The notes below the pieces were generated by a model. It ran no database searches and had not been told where the DNA came from. It saw nothing but the letters and a program-made list of their open reading frames with translations. Shown here in pieces: positions 49,416-63,911 of a stretch of DNA of 64,000 nt. Origin of the DNA: Hydractinia symbiolongicarpus (lineage: Eukaryota; Cnidaria; Hydrozoa; Anthoathecata; Hydractiniidae); NCBI RefSeq assembly GCF_029227915.1, contig NC_079875.1, positions 2,666,001 to 2,730,000 of the forward strand. Direction: 5' to 3'. Made by a program: the position numbers and the translations under genes. How positions within the stretch are numbered: the stretch's first letter is position 1; each line of letters begins with the position of its first letter.

Positions 49416-51609
49416 CACAGCTCCCAGTGTAATCGCTCAGTTCCGGCAATCACGTCAAATTAAGAAGAATGTTATTTCTTAGAGTCCAATTGTCTCATTT
49501 ATCACTTTTATCCGGTCAAAGTGCAAAGTTAGTTCAATTAAGTCCCACAGTCAATCGTTTCATTGTTAAAAGCGATTCAACCTAGTAATCTCACAAAATC
49601 ATCGCTAAATACATGTTGGTACCAATATGTGACCCAACCGTTGTAACTCAAATGGACTGACACCGTTAGAAAGTCAATAAAATGTAGTTTTTGGAACTGT
49701 CGGTATTTCTTCAGCGCGCGATAACGGCTAGAATTAGTCCAACAGTAAAGAATGACTTATTAATCTTAATTTTTAAATGAAGCGCTACCACAGCGCCCAG
49801 TGTAATCGCTGAGTTTCGGCAATCCTGTCAAATTAAGAAGAATGTTATTTCTTAGAGTCCAATTGTCTCCTTTATCAAATTTATCAGGTCACAGTCCAAA
49901 GTTAGTTCATTTAAGTCCCTCAGTCAATTGTTTCATTGTTAAAAGCGATGCAACCTAGTAATATCAGATACATATCGCTAAATACATGTTGGTACGAATA
50001 TGTGACCCAACCGTTGTAACTCAAACGGACTGACACCGTTAGAAAGTCAATGAAATGTGGTTTTTGAAACTGTCTATTTTTCTTCAGCTCGCGATAACGG
50101 CTAGGATTGGTCCCACAGTAAAAAATGACTTATTAGTCTAAATTTTTAAATGAAGCGCTACCACACCGCCCAGTGTAATCAAATTAAGAAGAATGTAATT
50201 TCTTGGATTCCAATTTTCTCATTTATGACATTTATCAGGTCACAGTCCAAAGTTAGCTCAATTAAGTCCCACAGTCAATCGTTTCACTGTTAAAAGCGAT
50301 GCAACCTAGTAATATCAGATAAATATCGCTAAATACATGTTGGTACGAATATGTGACCCAACCGTTGTAACTCAAACAGACTGACACTGTTAGAAAGTCA
50401 ATGAAATGTAGTTTTTGAAACTGTCGGTATTTCTTCAGCGCGAGATAACGGATAGAATTGGTCCCACAGTAAAGAATGATTTATTTATCTATACTTTTAA
50501 ATGAAGCGCTACCACAGCTCCCAGTGTAATCGCTGAGTTCCGGTAATCACGTCAAATTAAGAAGAATGTTATTTCTTAGAGTCCAATTGTCTCCTTTATC
50601 AAATTTATCAGGTCACAGTCCAAAGTTAGTTCAGTTAAGTCCCTCAGTCAATTGTTTCATTGTTAAAAGCGATGCAACCTAGTAATATCAGATACATATC
50701 GCTAAATACATGTTGGTACGAATATGTGACCCAACCGTTGTAACTCAAACGGACTGACACCGTTAGAAAGTCAATGAAATGTGGTTTTTGAAACTGTCTA
50801 TTTTTCTTCAGCTCGCGATAACGGCTAGGATTGGTCCCACAGTAAAAAATGACTTATTAGTCTAAATTTTTAAATGAAGCGCTACCACACCGCCCAGTGT
50901 AATCAAATTAAGAAGAATGTAATTTCTTGGATTCCAATTTTCTCATTTATCACATTTATCAGGTCACAGTCCAAAGTTAGCTCAATTAAGTCCCACAGTC
51001 AATCGTTTCACTGTTAAAAGCGATGCAACCTAGTAATATCAGATAAATATCGCTAAATACATGTTGGTACGAATATGTGACCCAACCGTTGTAACTCAAA
51101 CAGACTGACACTGTTAGAAAGTCAATGAAATGTAGTTTTTGAAACTGTCGGTATTTCTTCAGCGCGAGATAACGGATAGAATTGGTCCCACAGTAAAGAA
51201 TGATTTATTTATCTATACTTTTAAATGAAGCGCTACCACAGCTCCCAGTGTAATCACTCAGTTCCGGTAATCACGTCAAATTAAGAAGAATGTTATTTCT
51301 TAGAGTCCAATTGTCTCCTTTATCAAATTTATCAGGTCACAGTCCAAAGTTAGTTCAATTAAGTCCCTCAGTCAATCGTTTCATTGTTAAAAGCGATGCA
51401 ACCTAGTAATATCAGATACATATCGGTAAATACATGTTGGTACGAATATGTGACCCAACCGTTGTAACTCAAACGGACTGACACCGTTAGAAAGTCAATG
51501 AAATGTGGTTTTTGAAACTGTCGCTATTTCTTCAGCGCGCGATAACGGCTAGGATTGGTCCCACAGTAAAGAATGACTTATTTATGTAAATTCTTAAATA
51601 AAGCGCTAC
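49416..51609. repeat. Heptamer HOR, partial unit 3 with 724-bp doublet, copy 2
   Basis: Matches 19,675-21,868 at offset 29,741. The 724-bp dimer is again doubled (50,162-50,885 and 50,886-51,609), so the small duplication existed before the 30-kb duplication. Confidence 0.92.
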
Positions 51610-54591
51610 CAAAGCGCCCAGTGTAATCGCTGAATTCCGGCAATCACGTCAAATTAATAACAATGTTATTTCTTGGAGTTCAAATGTCTCATTTATCCCA
51701 TTTATCAGGTCTCAGTTCAAAGTTAGTTTAATAATGTCCCACAGTCAATCGTTTCACTGTTAAAAGCGATGCAACCTAGTAATATCAGAAAAATATTGCT
51801 AAATGCATGTTGGTACCAATATGTCACCCAACCGTTGTAGCTCAAACGGACTGACACCGTTAGAAAGTCAATGAAATGTAGTTTTTGAAACTGTCGGTAT
51901 TCCTTCAGCGCGCGATAACTTCTAGGATTGGTCCCACAGTAAAGAATGACTTATTAATCTAAATTTTTAAATGAAGCGCTACCACAGCACCCAGTGTAAT
52001 CGCTGAGTTCCGGCAATCATGTCAAATTAAGAAGTATGTTATTTCTTGGAATCCAAATTTCCCATTTATCACATTGACCAGGTCACAGTCCAAAGTTAGT
52101 TCAATTAAGTCCCACAGTCAATCGTTTCACTGTTAAAAGCGATGCAACCTAGTAATATCAGATAAATATCGCTAAATACATGTTGGTACGAATATGTGAT
52201 GCAACCGTTAAAACTCAAACGGACTGACACCGTTAGAAAGTCAGTAAAATGTAGTGTTTGAAACTGTCTCTCTTTCTTCAGCGCGCGCTAACGGCTAGGA
52301 TTGGTCCCACAGTAAAAAATGAATTTTTTATCTTAATTTTTAATTGAAGCGCTACCACAGCGCCCAGTGTAATCGCTGAGGTTGGGCAATCATATCAAAT
52401 TAAGAAGAATGTTATTTCTTGGAGTCCAATTGTCTCACTTTCCCATTTATAAGGTCACAGTCCATAATCAGTTCAATTAAGTTCCACAGTCAATCGCTTC
52501 ACTTGTAAAAGCCATGCAACATAGTAATATCAAAAAAATATCGCTAAATCCATGTTGGCACGAATATGTGACCCAACTGTTGTAACTCAAGCGGACTGAC
52601 AAATTTAGAAAGTCAGTGAAATGTAGTACTTGAAACTGTCTCTATTTCTTCAGCGCGCGATAACGGCTAGGATTGGTCCCACAGTAAAAATTGACTTATT
52701 TATATAAATTCTTAAATAAAGCGCTACCACAGCGTCCAGTGTAATCGCTGAGTTCCGGCAATCACGTCTAATTAAGAACAATGTTATTTCTTGGAGTTCA
52801 AATGTCTCATTTATCCCATTTATCAGGTCACAGTCCAAAGTTAGTTCAATTAAGTCCCACAGTCAATCGTTTCACTGTTAAAAGCGATGCAACCTAGTAA
52901 TATCAGATAAATATCGCTAAATACATGTTGGTACGAATATGTGATGCAACCGTTAAAACTCAAACGGACTGACACCGTTAGAAAGGCAATGAAATGTAGT
53001 TTTTGAAACTGTCGGTATTTCTTCAGAGCGCGCTAACGGCTAGGATTGGTCCCACAGTAAAAAATGACTTTTTTATCTTAATTTTTAATTGAAGCGCTAC
53101 CACAGCGCCCAGTGTAATCGCTGAGGTTCGACAATAATTTCAAACTAGGAAGAATGTTATTTCTTGGAGTCCAATTATCTCACTTTCACATTTATAAGGT
53201 CACAGTGCATAATGAGTTCAATTAAGTTCCACAGTCAATCTCTTCTCTGTTAAAAGCCATACAACATATTAATATCAGAAAAATATCGCTATATACATGT
53301 TGGTACGAATATGTGACCCAACCGTTAAAACTCAAACGGACTAAGACCGTTAGAAAGTCAGTAAAATGTATTATTTGAAACTGTCTCTATTTCTTCAGAG
53401 CGCGCTAACGGCTAGGATTGGTCCCACAGTAAAAAATGTCTTTCTCATCTTAATTTTCAATTGAAGCGCTACCACAGCGCCCAGTGTAATCGCTGAGTTC
53501 CGGTAATCATGTCAAATTAAGAAGAATGTTAATTCTTGGAATCCAATTTTCTCATTTATCACATTTATCAGGTCACAGTCCAAAGTTAGTTCAGTTAAGT
53601 CCCACAGTCAATCGTTTCACTGTTAAAAGCGATGCAACCTAGTAATATCAGATAAATATCGCTAAATACATGTTGGTACAAATATGTGACACAACCGTTG
53701 TATCTTAAACGGACTGACACCGTTAGAAAGTTAAGGAAATGTAGTTTTCGAAACTGTCGCTATTTCTTCAGCGCGCTATAACGGATAGGATTGGTCCCAC
53801 AGTAAAGAATGACTTATTTATCAAAAATTTTAAATGAAGCGCTACCACAGCGCCCAATGTAATCGCTGAGTTCCGGCAATCATGTCAAATTAAGAAGAAT
53901 GTGATTTCTTGGAGTCCAAATTTCCCATTTATCACATTGACCAGGTCACAGTCCAAAGTTAGTTCAATTAAATCCCACAGTCAATCGTTTCACTGTTAAA
54001 AGCGATGCAACCTAGTAATATCAGATAAATATCATTAAATACATGTTGGTACCAATATGTGACCCAACCGTTGTAACTCAAACGGATTGACACCGTTAGA
54101 AAGTCAATGAAATGTAGTTTTTGAAACTGTCGGTGTTTCTTCAGCGCGCGATAACTTCTAGGATTTGTCCCACAGTAAAGAATGACTTATTAATCTAAAT
54201 TTTTAAATGAAGCGCTACCACAGCGCCCAGTGTAATCGCTGAGTTCCGGCAATCATGTCAAATTTAGAAGTATGTTATTTCTTGGAATCCAAATTTCCCA
54301 TTTATCACATTGCCAAGGTCACAGTCCAAAGTTAGTTTAATTAAATCCCACAGTCAATCGTTTTACTGTTAAAAGCGATGCAACCTAGTAATATCAGATA
54401 CATATCGGTAAATACATGTTGGTACGAATATGTGACCCAACCGTTGTAACTCAAACGGACTGACACCGTTAGAAAGTCAATGAAATGTGGTTTTTGAAAC
54501 TGTCGCTATTTCTTCAGCGCGCGATAACGGCTAGGATTGGTCCCACAGTAAAGAATGACTTATTTATGTAAATTCTTAAATAAAGCGCTAC
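51610..54591. repeat. 2,982-bp octamer HOR, unit 1 of copy 2
   Basis: Matches 21,869-24,850 at offset 29,741 and keeps the unit-1 private marks cagcacccag (about 51,988) and caatctcttctctg (about 53,237). Confidence 0.93.
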
Positions 54592-57573
54592 CAAAGCGCC
54601 CAGTGTAATCGCTGAATTCCGGCAATCACGTCAAATTAATAACAATGTTATTTCTTGGAGTTCAAATGTCTCATTTATCCCATTTATCAGGTCTCAGTTC
54701 AAAGTTAGTTTAATAATGTCCCACAGTCAATCGTTTCACTGTTAAAAGCGATGCAACCTAGTAATATCAGAAAAATATTGCTAAATGCATGTTGGTACCA
54801 ATATGTCACCCAACCGTTGTAGCTCAAACGGACTGACACCGTTAGAAAGTCAATGAAATGTAGTTTTTGAAACTGTCGGTATTCCTTCAGCGCGCGATAA
54901 CTTCTAGGATTGGTCCCACAGTAAAGAATGACTTATTAATCTAAATTTTTAAATGAAGCGCTACCACAGCGCCCAGTGTAATCGCTGAGTTCCGGCAATC
55001 ATGTCAAATTAAGAAGTATGTTATTTCTTGGAATCCAAATTTCCCATTTATCACATTGACCAGGTCACAGTCCAAAGTTAGTTCAATTAAGTCCCACAGT
55101 CAATCGTTTCACTGTTAAAAGCGATGCAACCTAGTAATATCAGATAAATATCGCTAAATACATGTTGGTACGAATATGTGATGCAACCGTTAAAACTCAA
55201 ACGGACTGACACCGTTAGAAAGTCAGTAAAATGTAGTGTTTGAAACTGTCTCTCTTTCTTCAGCGCGCGCTAACGGCTAGGATTGGTCCCACAGTAAAAA
55301 ATGAATTTTTTATCTTAATTTTTAATTGAAGCGCTACCACAGCGCCCAGTGTAATCGCTGAGGTTGGGCAATCATATCAAATTAAGAAGAATGTTATTTC
55401 TTGGAGTCCAATTGTCTCACTTTCCCATTTATAAGGTCACAGTCCATAATCAGTTCAATTAAGTTCCACAGTCAATCGCTTCACTTGTAAAAGCCATGCA
55501 ACATAGTAATATCAAAAAAATATCGCTAAATCCATGTTGGCACGAATATGTGACCCAACTGTTGTAACTCAAGCGGACTGACAAATTTAGAAAGTCAGTG
55601 AAATGTAGTACTTGAAACTGTCTCTATTTCTTCAGCGCGCGATAACGGCTAGGATTGGTCCCACAGTAAAAATTGACTTATTTATATAAATTCTTAAATA
55701 AAGCGCTACCACAGCGTCCAGTGTAATCGCTGAGTTCCGGCAATCACGTCTAATTAAGAACAATGTTATTTCTTGGAGTTCAAATGTCTCATTTATCCCA
55801 TTTATCAGGTCACAGTCCAAAGTTAGTTCAATTAAGTCCCACAGTCAATCGTTTCACTGTTAAAAGCGATGCAACCTAGTAATATCAGATAAATATCGCT
55901 AAATACATGTTGGTACGAATATGTGATGCAACCGTTAAAACTCAAACGGACTGACACCGTTAGAAAGGCAATGAAATGTAGTTTTTGAAACTGTCGGTAT
56001 TTCTTCAGAGCGCGCTAACGGCTAGGATTGGTCCCACAGTAAAAAATGACTTTTTTATCTTAATTTTTAATTGAAGCGCTACCACAGCGCCCAGTGTAAT
56101 CGCTGAGGTTCGACAATAATTTCAAACTAGGAAGAATGTTATTTCTTGGAGTCCAATTATCTCACTTTCACATTTATAAGGTCACAGTGCATAATGAGTT
56201 CAATTAAGTTCCACAGTCAATCGCTTCTCTGTTAAAAGCCATACAACATATTAATATCAGAAAAATATCGCTATATACATGTTGGTACGAATATGTGACC
56301 CAACCGTTAAAACTCAAACGGACTAAGACCGTTAGAAAGTCAGTAAAATGTATTATTTGAAACTGTCTCTATTTCTTCAGAGCGCGCTAACGGCTAGGAT
56401 TGGTCCCACAGTAAAAAATGTCTTTCTCATCTTAATTTTCAATTGAAGCGCTACCACAGCGCCCAGTGTAATCGCTGAGTTCCGGTAATCATGTCAAATT
56501 AAGAAGAATGTTAATTCTTGGAATCCAATTTTCTCATTTATCACATTTATCAGGTCACAGTCCAAAGTTAGTTCAGTTAAGTCCCACAGTCAATCGTTTC
56601 ACTGTTAAAAGCGATGCAACCTAGTAATATCAGATAAATATCGCTAAATACATGTTGGTACAAATATGTGACACAACCGTTGTATCTTAAACGGACTGAC
56701 ACCGTTAGAAAGTTAAGGAAATGTAGTTTTCGAAACTGTCGCTATTTCTTCAGCGCGCTATAACGGATAGGATTGGTCCCACAGTAAAGAATGACTTATT
56801 TATCAAAAATTTTAAATGAAGCGCTACCACAGCGCCCAATGTAATCGCTGAGTTCCGGCAATCATGTCAAATTAAGAAGAATGTGATTTCTTGGAGTCCA
56901 AATTTCCCATTTATCACATTGACCAGGTCACAGTCCAAAGTTAGTTCAATTAAATCCCACAGTCAATCGTTTCACTGTTAAAAGCGATGCAACCTAGTAA
57001 TATCAGATAAATATCATTAAATACATGTTGGTACCAATATGTGACCCAACCGTTGTAACTCAAACGGATTGACACCGTTAGAAAGTCAATGAAATGTAGT
57101 TTTTGAAACTGTCGGTGTTTCTTCAGCGCGCGATAACTTCTAGGATTTGTCCCACAGTAAAGAATGACTTATTAATCTAAATTTTTAAATGAAGCGCTAC
57201 CACAGCGCCCAGTGTAATCGCTGAGTTCCGGCAATCATGTCAAATTTAGAAGTATGTTATTTCTTGGAATCCAAATTTCCCATTTATCACATTGCCAAGG
57301 TCACAGTCCAAAGTTAGTTTAATTAAATCCCACAGTCAATCGTTTTACTGTTAAAAGCGATGCAACCTAGTAATATCAGATAAATATCGCTAAATACATG
57401 TTGGTACGAATATGTGAACCAACCGTTAAAACTCAAACGGACTGACACCGTTAGAAAGTCAGTAAAATGTAGTATTTAAAACTGTCTCTCTTTCTTCAGC
57501 GCGCGCTAACGACTAGGATTGGTCCCACAGTAAAAAATGACTTTTTTATCTTAATTTTTAATTGAAGCGCTAC
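54592..57573. repeat. 2,982-bp octamer HOR, unit 2 of copy 2
   Basis: Matches 24,851-27,832 at offset 29,741 and keeps the unit-2 marks cagcgcccag and caatcgcttctctg. It differs from copy 1 at 57,432 (c for t) near its right end. Confidence 0.93.
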
Positions 57574-60500
57574 CACAGCGCCCAGTGTAATCGCTGAGTT
57601 CCGGCAATCATGTCAAATAAAGAAGAATGTTATTTCTTGGACTCCAATTTTCTCATTTATCCCATTTATCAGGTCTCAGTCCAAAGTTAGTTTAATTATG
57701 TCCCACAGTCAATCGTTTCATTGTTAAAAGCGATGCAACCTAGTAATATCAGAAAAATATCGCTAAATGCATGTTGGTACCAATATGGGACCCAACCGTT
57801 ATAGCTTAAACGGACTGACACCGTTAGAAAGTCAATGAAATGTAGTTTTTGAAACTGTCGGTATTTCTTCAGCGCGGGATGACTTCAAGGATTGGTCCCA
57901 CAGTAAAGAATGACTTAATAATCTAAATTTTTAAATGAAGCGCTACCACAGCGCCCAGTGTAATCGCTGAGTTCCGGCAATCATGTCAAATTAAGAAGAA
58001 TGTGATTTCTTGGAGTCCAAATTTCCCATTTATCACATTGACCAGGTCACAGTCCAAAGTTAGTTCAATTAAATCCCACAGTCAATCGTTTCACTGTTAA
58101 AAGCGATGCAACCTAGTAATATCAGATAAATATCATTAAATACATGTTGGTACCAATATGTGACCCAACCGTTGTAACTCAAACGGATTGACACCGTTAG
58201 AAAGTCAATGAAATGTAGTTTTTGAAACTGTCGGTGTTTCTTCAGCGCGCGATAACTTCTAGAATTTGTCCCACAGTAAAGAATGACTTATTAATCTAAA
58301 TTTTTAAATAAAGCGCTACCACAGCGCCCAGTGTAATCGCTGAGTTCCGGCAATCATGTCAAATTAAGAAGTATGTTATTTCTTGGAATCCAAATTTCCC
58401 ATTTATCACATTGACAAGGTCACAGTCCAAAGTTAGTTCAATTAAGTCCCACAGTCAATCGTTTCACTGTTAAAAGCGATGCAACCTAGTAATATCAGAT
58501 AAATATCGCTAAATACATGTTGGTACGAATATGTGAACCAACCGTTAAAACTCAAACGGACTGACACCGTTAGAAAGTCAGTAAAATGTAGTATTTAAAA
58601 CTGTCTCTCTTTCTTCAGCGCGCGCTAACGGCTAGGATTGGTCCCACAGTAAAAAATGACTTTTTTATCTTAATTTTTAATTGAAGCGCTACCACAGCGC
58701 CCAGTGTAATCGCTGAGGTTCGGCAATCATATCAAATTAAGAAGAATGTTATTTCTTGGAGTCCAATTGTCTCACTTTCCCATTTATAAAGTCACAGTCC
58801 ATAATCAGTTCAATTAAGTTCCACAGTCAATCGCTGCACTGTTAAAAGCCATGCAACATAGTAATATCAAAAAAATATCGCTAAATCCATGTTGGCACGA
58901 AAATGTGACCCAACCGTTGTAACTCAAACGGACTGACAACTTTAGAAAGTCAGTGAAATTTAGTACTTGAAACTGTCTCTATTTCTTCAGCGCGCGATAA
59001 CGGCTAGGATTATTCCCACAGTAAAGAATGACTTATTTATGTAAATTCTTAAATAAAGCGCTACCACAGCGCCCAGTGTAATCGCTAAGTTCCGGTAATC
59101 ATGTCAAATTAAGAAGAATGTTATTTCTTGGACTCCAATTTTCTCATTTATCACATTTATCAGGTCACAGTCCAAAGTTAGTTAAATTAAGTCCCACAGT
59201 CAATCGTTTCATTGTTAAAAGCGATGCAACCTAGTAATATCAGAAAAATATCGCTAAATGCATGTTGGTACCAATATGTGACCCAACCGTTGTAGCTCAA
59301 ACGGACTGACACCGTTAGAAAGTCAATGAAATGTAGTTTTTGAAACTGTCGGTATTTCTTCAGCACGCGATGACTTCTAGGATTGGTCCCTCAGTAAAGA
59401 ATGACTTAATAATCTAAATTTTTTAATGAAGCGCTACCACAGCGCCCAGTGTAATCGCTGAGTACCGGCAATCATGTCAAATTAAGAAGAATGTTATTTC
59501 TTGGAGTCCAAATTTCCCATTTATCACATTGACCAGGTCACAGTCCAAAGTTGGTTCAATTAAGTCCCACAGTCAATCGTTTCACTGTTAAAAGCCATAC
59601 AACATATTAATATCAGAAAAATATCGCTATATACATGTTGGTACGAATATGTGACCCAATCGTTAAAACTCAAACGGACTAACACCGTTAGAAAGTCAGT
59701 AAAATGTATTATTTGAAACTGTCTCTATTTCTTCAGAGCACGCTAACGGCTAGGATTGGTCCCACAGTAAAAAATGACTTTTTTATCTTAATTTTTAATT
59801 GTAGGGCTACCACAGCGCCCAGTGTAATCGCTAAGTTCCGGTAATCATGTCAAATTAAGAAGAATGTTATTTCTTGAACTCCAATTTTCTCATTTATCAC
59901 ATTTATCAGGTCACAGTCCAAAGTTAGTTAAATTAAGTCCCACAGTCAATCGTTTCATTGTTAAAAGCGATGCAACCTAGTCATCCCAGAAAAATATCGG
60001 TAAATACATGTTGGTAGCAATATGTGACCCAACCGTTGTAACGCAAATGTACTGACACCGTTAGAAAGGCAATGAAATGTAGTTTTTGAAACTGTCGGTA
60101 TTTCTTCAGCGTGCGATAACTTCTAGGAGTGGTCCCACAGTAAAGAATGACTTATTACTCTAAATTTTTAAATGAAGCGCTACCACAGCGCCCAGTGTAA
60201 TCGCTGAGTTCCGGCAATCATTTCAAATTAAGAAGAATGTTATTTCTTGGAGTCCAAATTTCCCATTTATCACATTGACCAGGTCACAGTCCAAAGTTAG
60301 TTCAATTAAATCTCACAGTCAATCGTTTCACTGTTAAAAGGGATGCAACCTAGTAATGTCAGATAAATATCGCTAAATACATGTTGGTACCAATATGTGA
60401 CCCAACCGTTGTAACTCAAACGGATTGACACCGTTAGAAAGTCAATGAAATGTAGTATTTAAAACTGTCTCTCTTTCTTCAGCGCGCGATAACTTCTAGG

Positions 60501-60928
60501 ATTTGTCCCACAGTAAAAAATGACTTTTTTATCTTAATTTTTAATTGAAGCGCTACCACAGCGCCCAGTGTAATCGCTGAAGTTCGGCAATCATATCAAA
60601 TTAAGAAGAATGTTATTTCTTGGAGTCCAATTGTCTCACTTTCCCATTTATAAGGTCACAGTCCATAATCAGTTCAATTAAGTTCCACAGTCAATCGCTG
60701 CACTGTTAAAAGCCATGCAACATAGTAATATCAAAAAAATATCGCTAAATCCATGTTGGCACGAAAATGTGACCCAACCGTTGTAACTCAAACGGACTGA
60801 CAACTTTAGAAAGTCAGTGAAATGTAGTACTTGAAACTGTCTCTATTTCTTCAGCGCGCGATAACGGCTAGGATTGGTCCCACAGTAATAAATGACTTAT
60901 TTATGTAAATTCTTAAATAAAGCGCTAC
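57574..60928. repeat. Mosaic zone of nine monomers, copy 2
   Basis: Matches 27,833-31,187 at offset 29,741 with a few substitutions: taaataaag at 58,310, gttggttcaa at 59,553 and gtagggctac at 59,802. No gene is present. Confidence 0.88.
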
Positions 60929-63911
60929 CACAGCGCCCAGTGTAATCGCTGAGTTCCGGCAATCACGTCTAATTAAGAACAATGTTATTTCTTGGAGTTC
61001 AAATGTCTCATTTATCCCATTTATCAGGTCTCAGTCCAAAGTTAGTTTAATTATGTCCCACAGTCAATCGTTTCATTGTTAAAAGCGATGCAACCTAGTA
61101 ATATCAGAAAAATATCGCTAAATGCATGTTGGTACCAATATGTGACCCAACCGTTGTAGCTCAAACGGACTGACACCGTTAGAAAGTCAATGAAATGTAG
61201 TTTTTGAAACTGTCGGTATTTCTTCAGCACGCGATGACTTCTAGGATTGGTCCCACAGTAAAGAATGACTTAATAATCTAAATTTTTTAATGAAGCGCTA
61301 CCACAGCGCCCAGTGTAATCGCCGAGTTCCGGCAATCATGTCAAATTAAGAAGAATGTTATTTCTTGGAGTCCAAATTTCCCATTAATCACATTGACCAG
61401 GTCACAGTCCAAAGTTAGTTCAATTAAGTCCCACAGTCAATCGCTTCACTCTTAAAAGCGATGCAACCTAGTAATATCTGATAAATATCGCTAAATACAT
61501 GTTGGTACGAATATGTGACCCAACCGTTAAAACTCAAACGAACTAACACCGGTAGAAGGTCAGTAAAATGTATTATTTAAAACTGTCTCTATTTCTTCAG
61601 AGCTCGCTAACGGCTAGGATTGGTCCCACAGTAAAAAATGACTTTTTTATCTTAATTTTTAATTGAAGCGCTACCACAGCGCCCAGTGTAATCGCTGAGG
61701 TTCGGCAATAATTTCAAACTAGGAAGAATGTTATTTCTTGGAGTCCAATTATCTCACTTTCACATTTATAAGGTCACAGTGCATAATGAGTTCAATTAAG
61801 TTCCACAGACAATCGCTTCTCTGTTAAGAGCCATACAACATATTAATATCAGAAAAATATCGCTATATACATGTTGGTACGAATATGTGACCCAATCGTT
61901 AAAACTCAAACGGACTAACACCGTTAAAAAGTCAGTAAAATGCATTATTTGAAACTGTCTCTATTTCTTCAGAGCACGCTAACGGCTAGGATTGGTCCCA
62001 CAGTAAAAAATGACTTTTTTATCTTAATTTTTAATTGCAGGGCTACCACAGCGCCCAGTGTAATCGCTGAGTTCCGGTAATCATGTCAAATTAAGAAGAA
62101 TGTTATTTCTTGGACTCCAATTTTCTCATTTATCACATTTATCAGGTCACAGTCCAAAGTTAGTTAAATTAAGTCCCACAGTCAATCGTTTCATTGTTAA
62201 TAGCGATGCAACCTGGTCATCCCAGAAAAATATCGGTAAATACATGTTGGTAGCAATATGTGACCCAACCGTTGTAACGCAAATGTACTGACACCGTTAG
62301 AAAGGCAATGAAATGTAGTTTTTGAAACTGTCGGTATTTCTTCAGAGCACGCTAACGGCTAGGATTGGTCCCACAGTAAAAAATGACTTTTTTATCTTAA
62401 TTTTTAATTGCAGGGCTACCACAGCGCCCAGTGTAATCGCTGAGTTCCGGTAATCATGTCAAATTAAGAAGAATGTTATTTCTTGGACTCCAATTTTCTC
62501 ATTTATCACATTTATCAGGTCACAGTCCAAAGTTAGTTAAATTAAGTCCCACAGTCAATCGTTTCATTGTTAATAGCGATGCAACCTGGTCATCCCAGAA
62601 AAATATCGGTAAATACATGTTGGTAGCAATATGTGACCCAACCGTTGTAACGCAAATGTACTGACACCGTTAGAAAGGCAATGAAATGTAGTTTTTGAAA
62701 CTGTCGGTATTTCTTCAGCGTGCGATAACTTCTAGGAGTGGTCCCACAGTAAAGAATGACTTATTACTCTAAATTTTTAAATGAAGCGCTACCAAAGCGG
62801 CAAGTGTAATCGCTGAGTTCCGGCAATCATTTCAAATTAAGAAGAATGTTATTTCTTGGAGTCCAAATTTCCCATTTATCACATTGACCAGGTCACAGTC
62901 CAAAGTTAGTTCAATTAAATCCCACAGTCAATCGTTTCACTGTTAAAAGCGATGCAACCTAGTAATATCAGATAAATATCGCTAAATACATGTTGGTACC
63001 AATATGTGACCCAACCGTTGTAACTCAAACGGATTGACACCGTTAGAAAGTCAATGAAATGTAGTTTTTGAAACTGTCGGTGTTTCTTCAGCGCGCGATA
63101 ACTTCTAGGATTTGTCCCACAGTAAAGAATGACTTATTAATCTAAATTTTTAAATGAAGCGCTACCACAGCGCCCAGTGTAATCGCTGAGTTCCGGCAAT
63201 CATGTCAAATTGAGAAGTATGTTATTTCTTGGAATCCAAATTTTCCATTTATCACATTGACCAGGTCACAGTCCAAAGTTAGTTCAATTAAGTCCCACAG
63301 TCAATCGTTTCACTGTTAAAAGCGATGCAACCTAGTAATATCAGATAAATATCGCTAAATACATGTTGGTACGAATATGTGAACCAACCGTTAAAACTCA
63401 AACAGACTGACACCGTTAAAAAGTCAGTAAAATGTAGTATTTAAAACTGTCTCTCTTTCTTCAGCGCGCGCTAACGGCTAGGATTGGTCCCACAGTAAAA
63501 AATGACTTTTTTATCTTAATTTTTAATTGAAGCGCTACCACAGCGCCCAGTGTAATCGCTGAAGTTCGGCAATCATATCAAATTAAGAAGAATGTTATTT
63601 CTTGGAGTCCAATTGTCTCACTTTCCCATTTATAAGGTCACAGTCCATAATCAGTTCAATTAAGTTCCACAGTCAATCGCTGCACTGTTAAAAGCCATGC
63701 AACATAGTAATATCAAAAAAATATCGCTAAATCCATGTTGGCACGAAAATGTGACCCAACCGTTGTAACTCAAACGGACTGACAACTTTAGAAAGTCAGT
63801 GAAATGTAGTACTTGAAACTGTCTCTATTTCTTCAGCGCGCGATAACGGCTAGGATTGGTCCCACAGTAAAGAATGACTTATTTATGTAAATTCTTAAAA
63901 AAAAGCGCTAC
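60929..63911. repeat. Heptamer HOR of copy 2, expanded by one monomer
   Basis: Matches 31,188-33,797 but has eight monomers, because the monomer at 62,047 is followed by a near-duplicate at 62,420. The offset is 29,741 before and 30,114 after this point. The next unit starts at 63,912 and is cut by the window end at 64,000. Confidence 0.9.
62346..62718. repeat. 373-bp monomer gained in copy 2
   Basis: The monomer starting at 62,047 ends with the agcacgctaacgg and ttaattgcaggg tail of the preceding type instead of the gcgtgcgataacttc tail seen at 32,596. The next monomer (62,420) then repeats its left part and has the expected tail. This is the footprint of a one-monomer unequal exchange. Confidence 0.9.

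Noticed and set aside
13338-62664. Frames of 62-63 codons at 13338, 22909, 25891, 33760, 43452, 52650, 55632, 62100 and 62473
   Set aside because: Their spacing of 2,982, 29,741, 30,114 and 373 bp simply reports the repeat structure. No codon-level conservation is evident.
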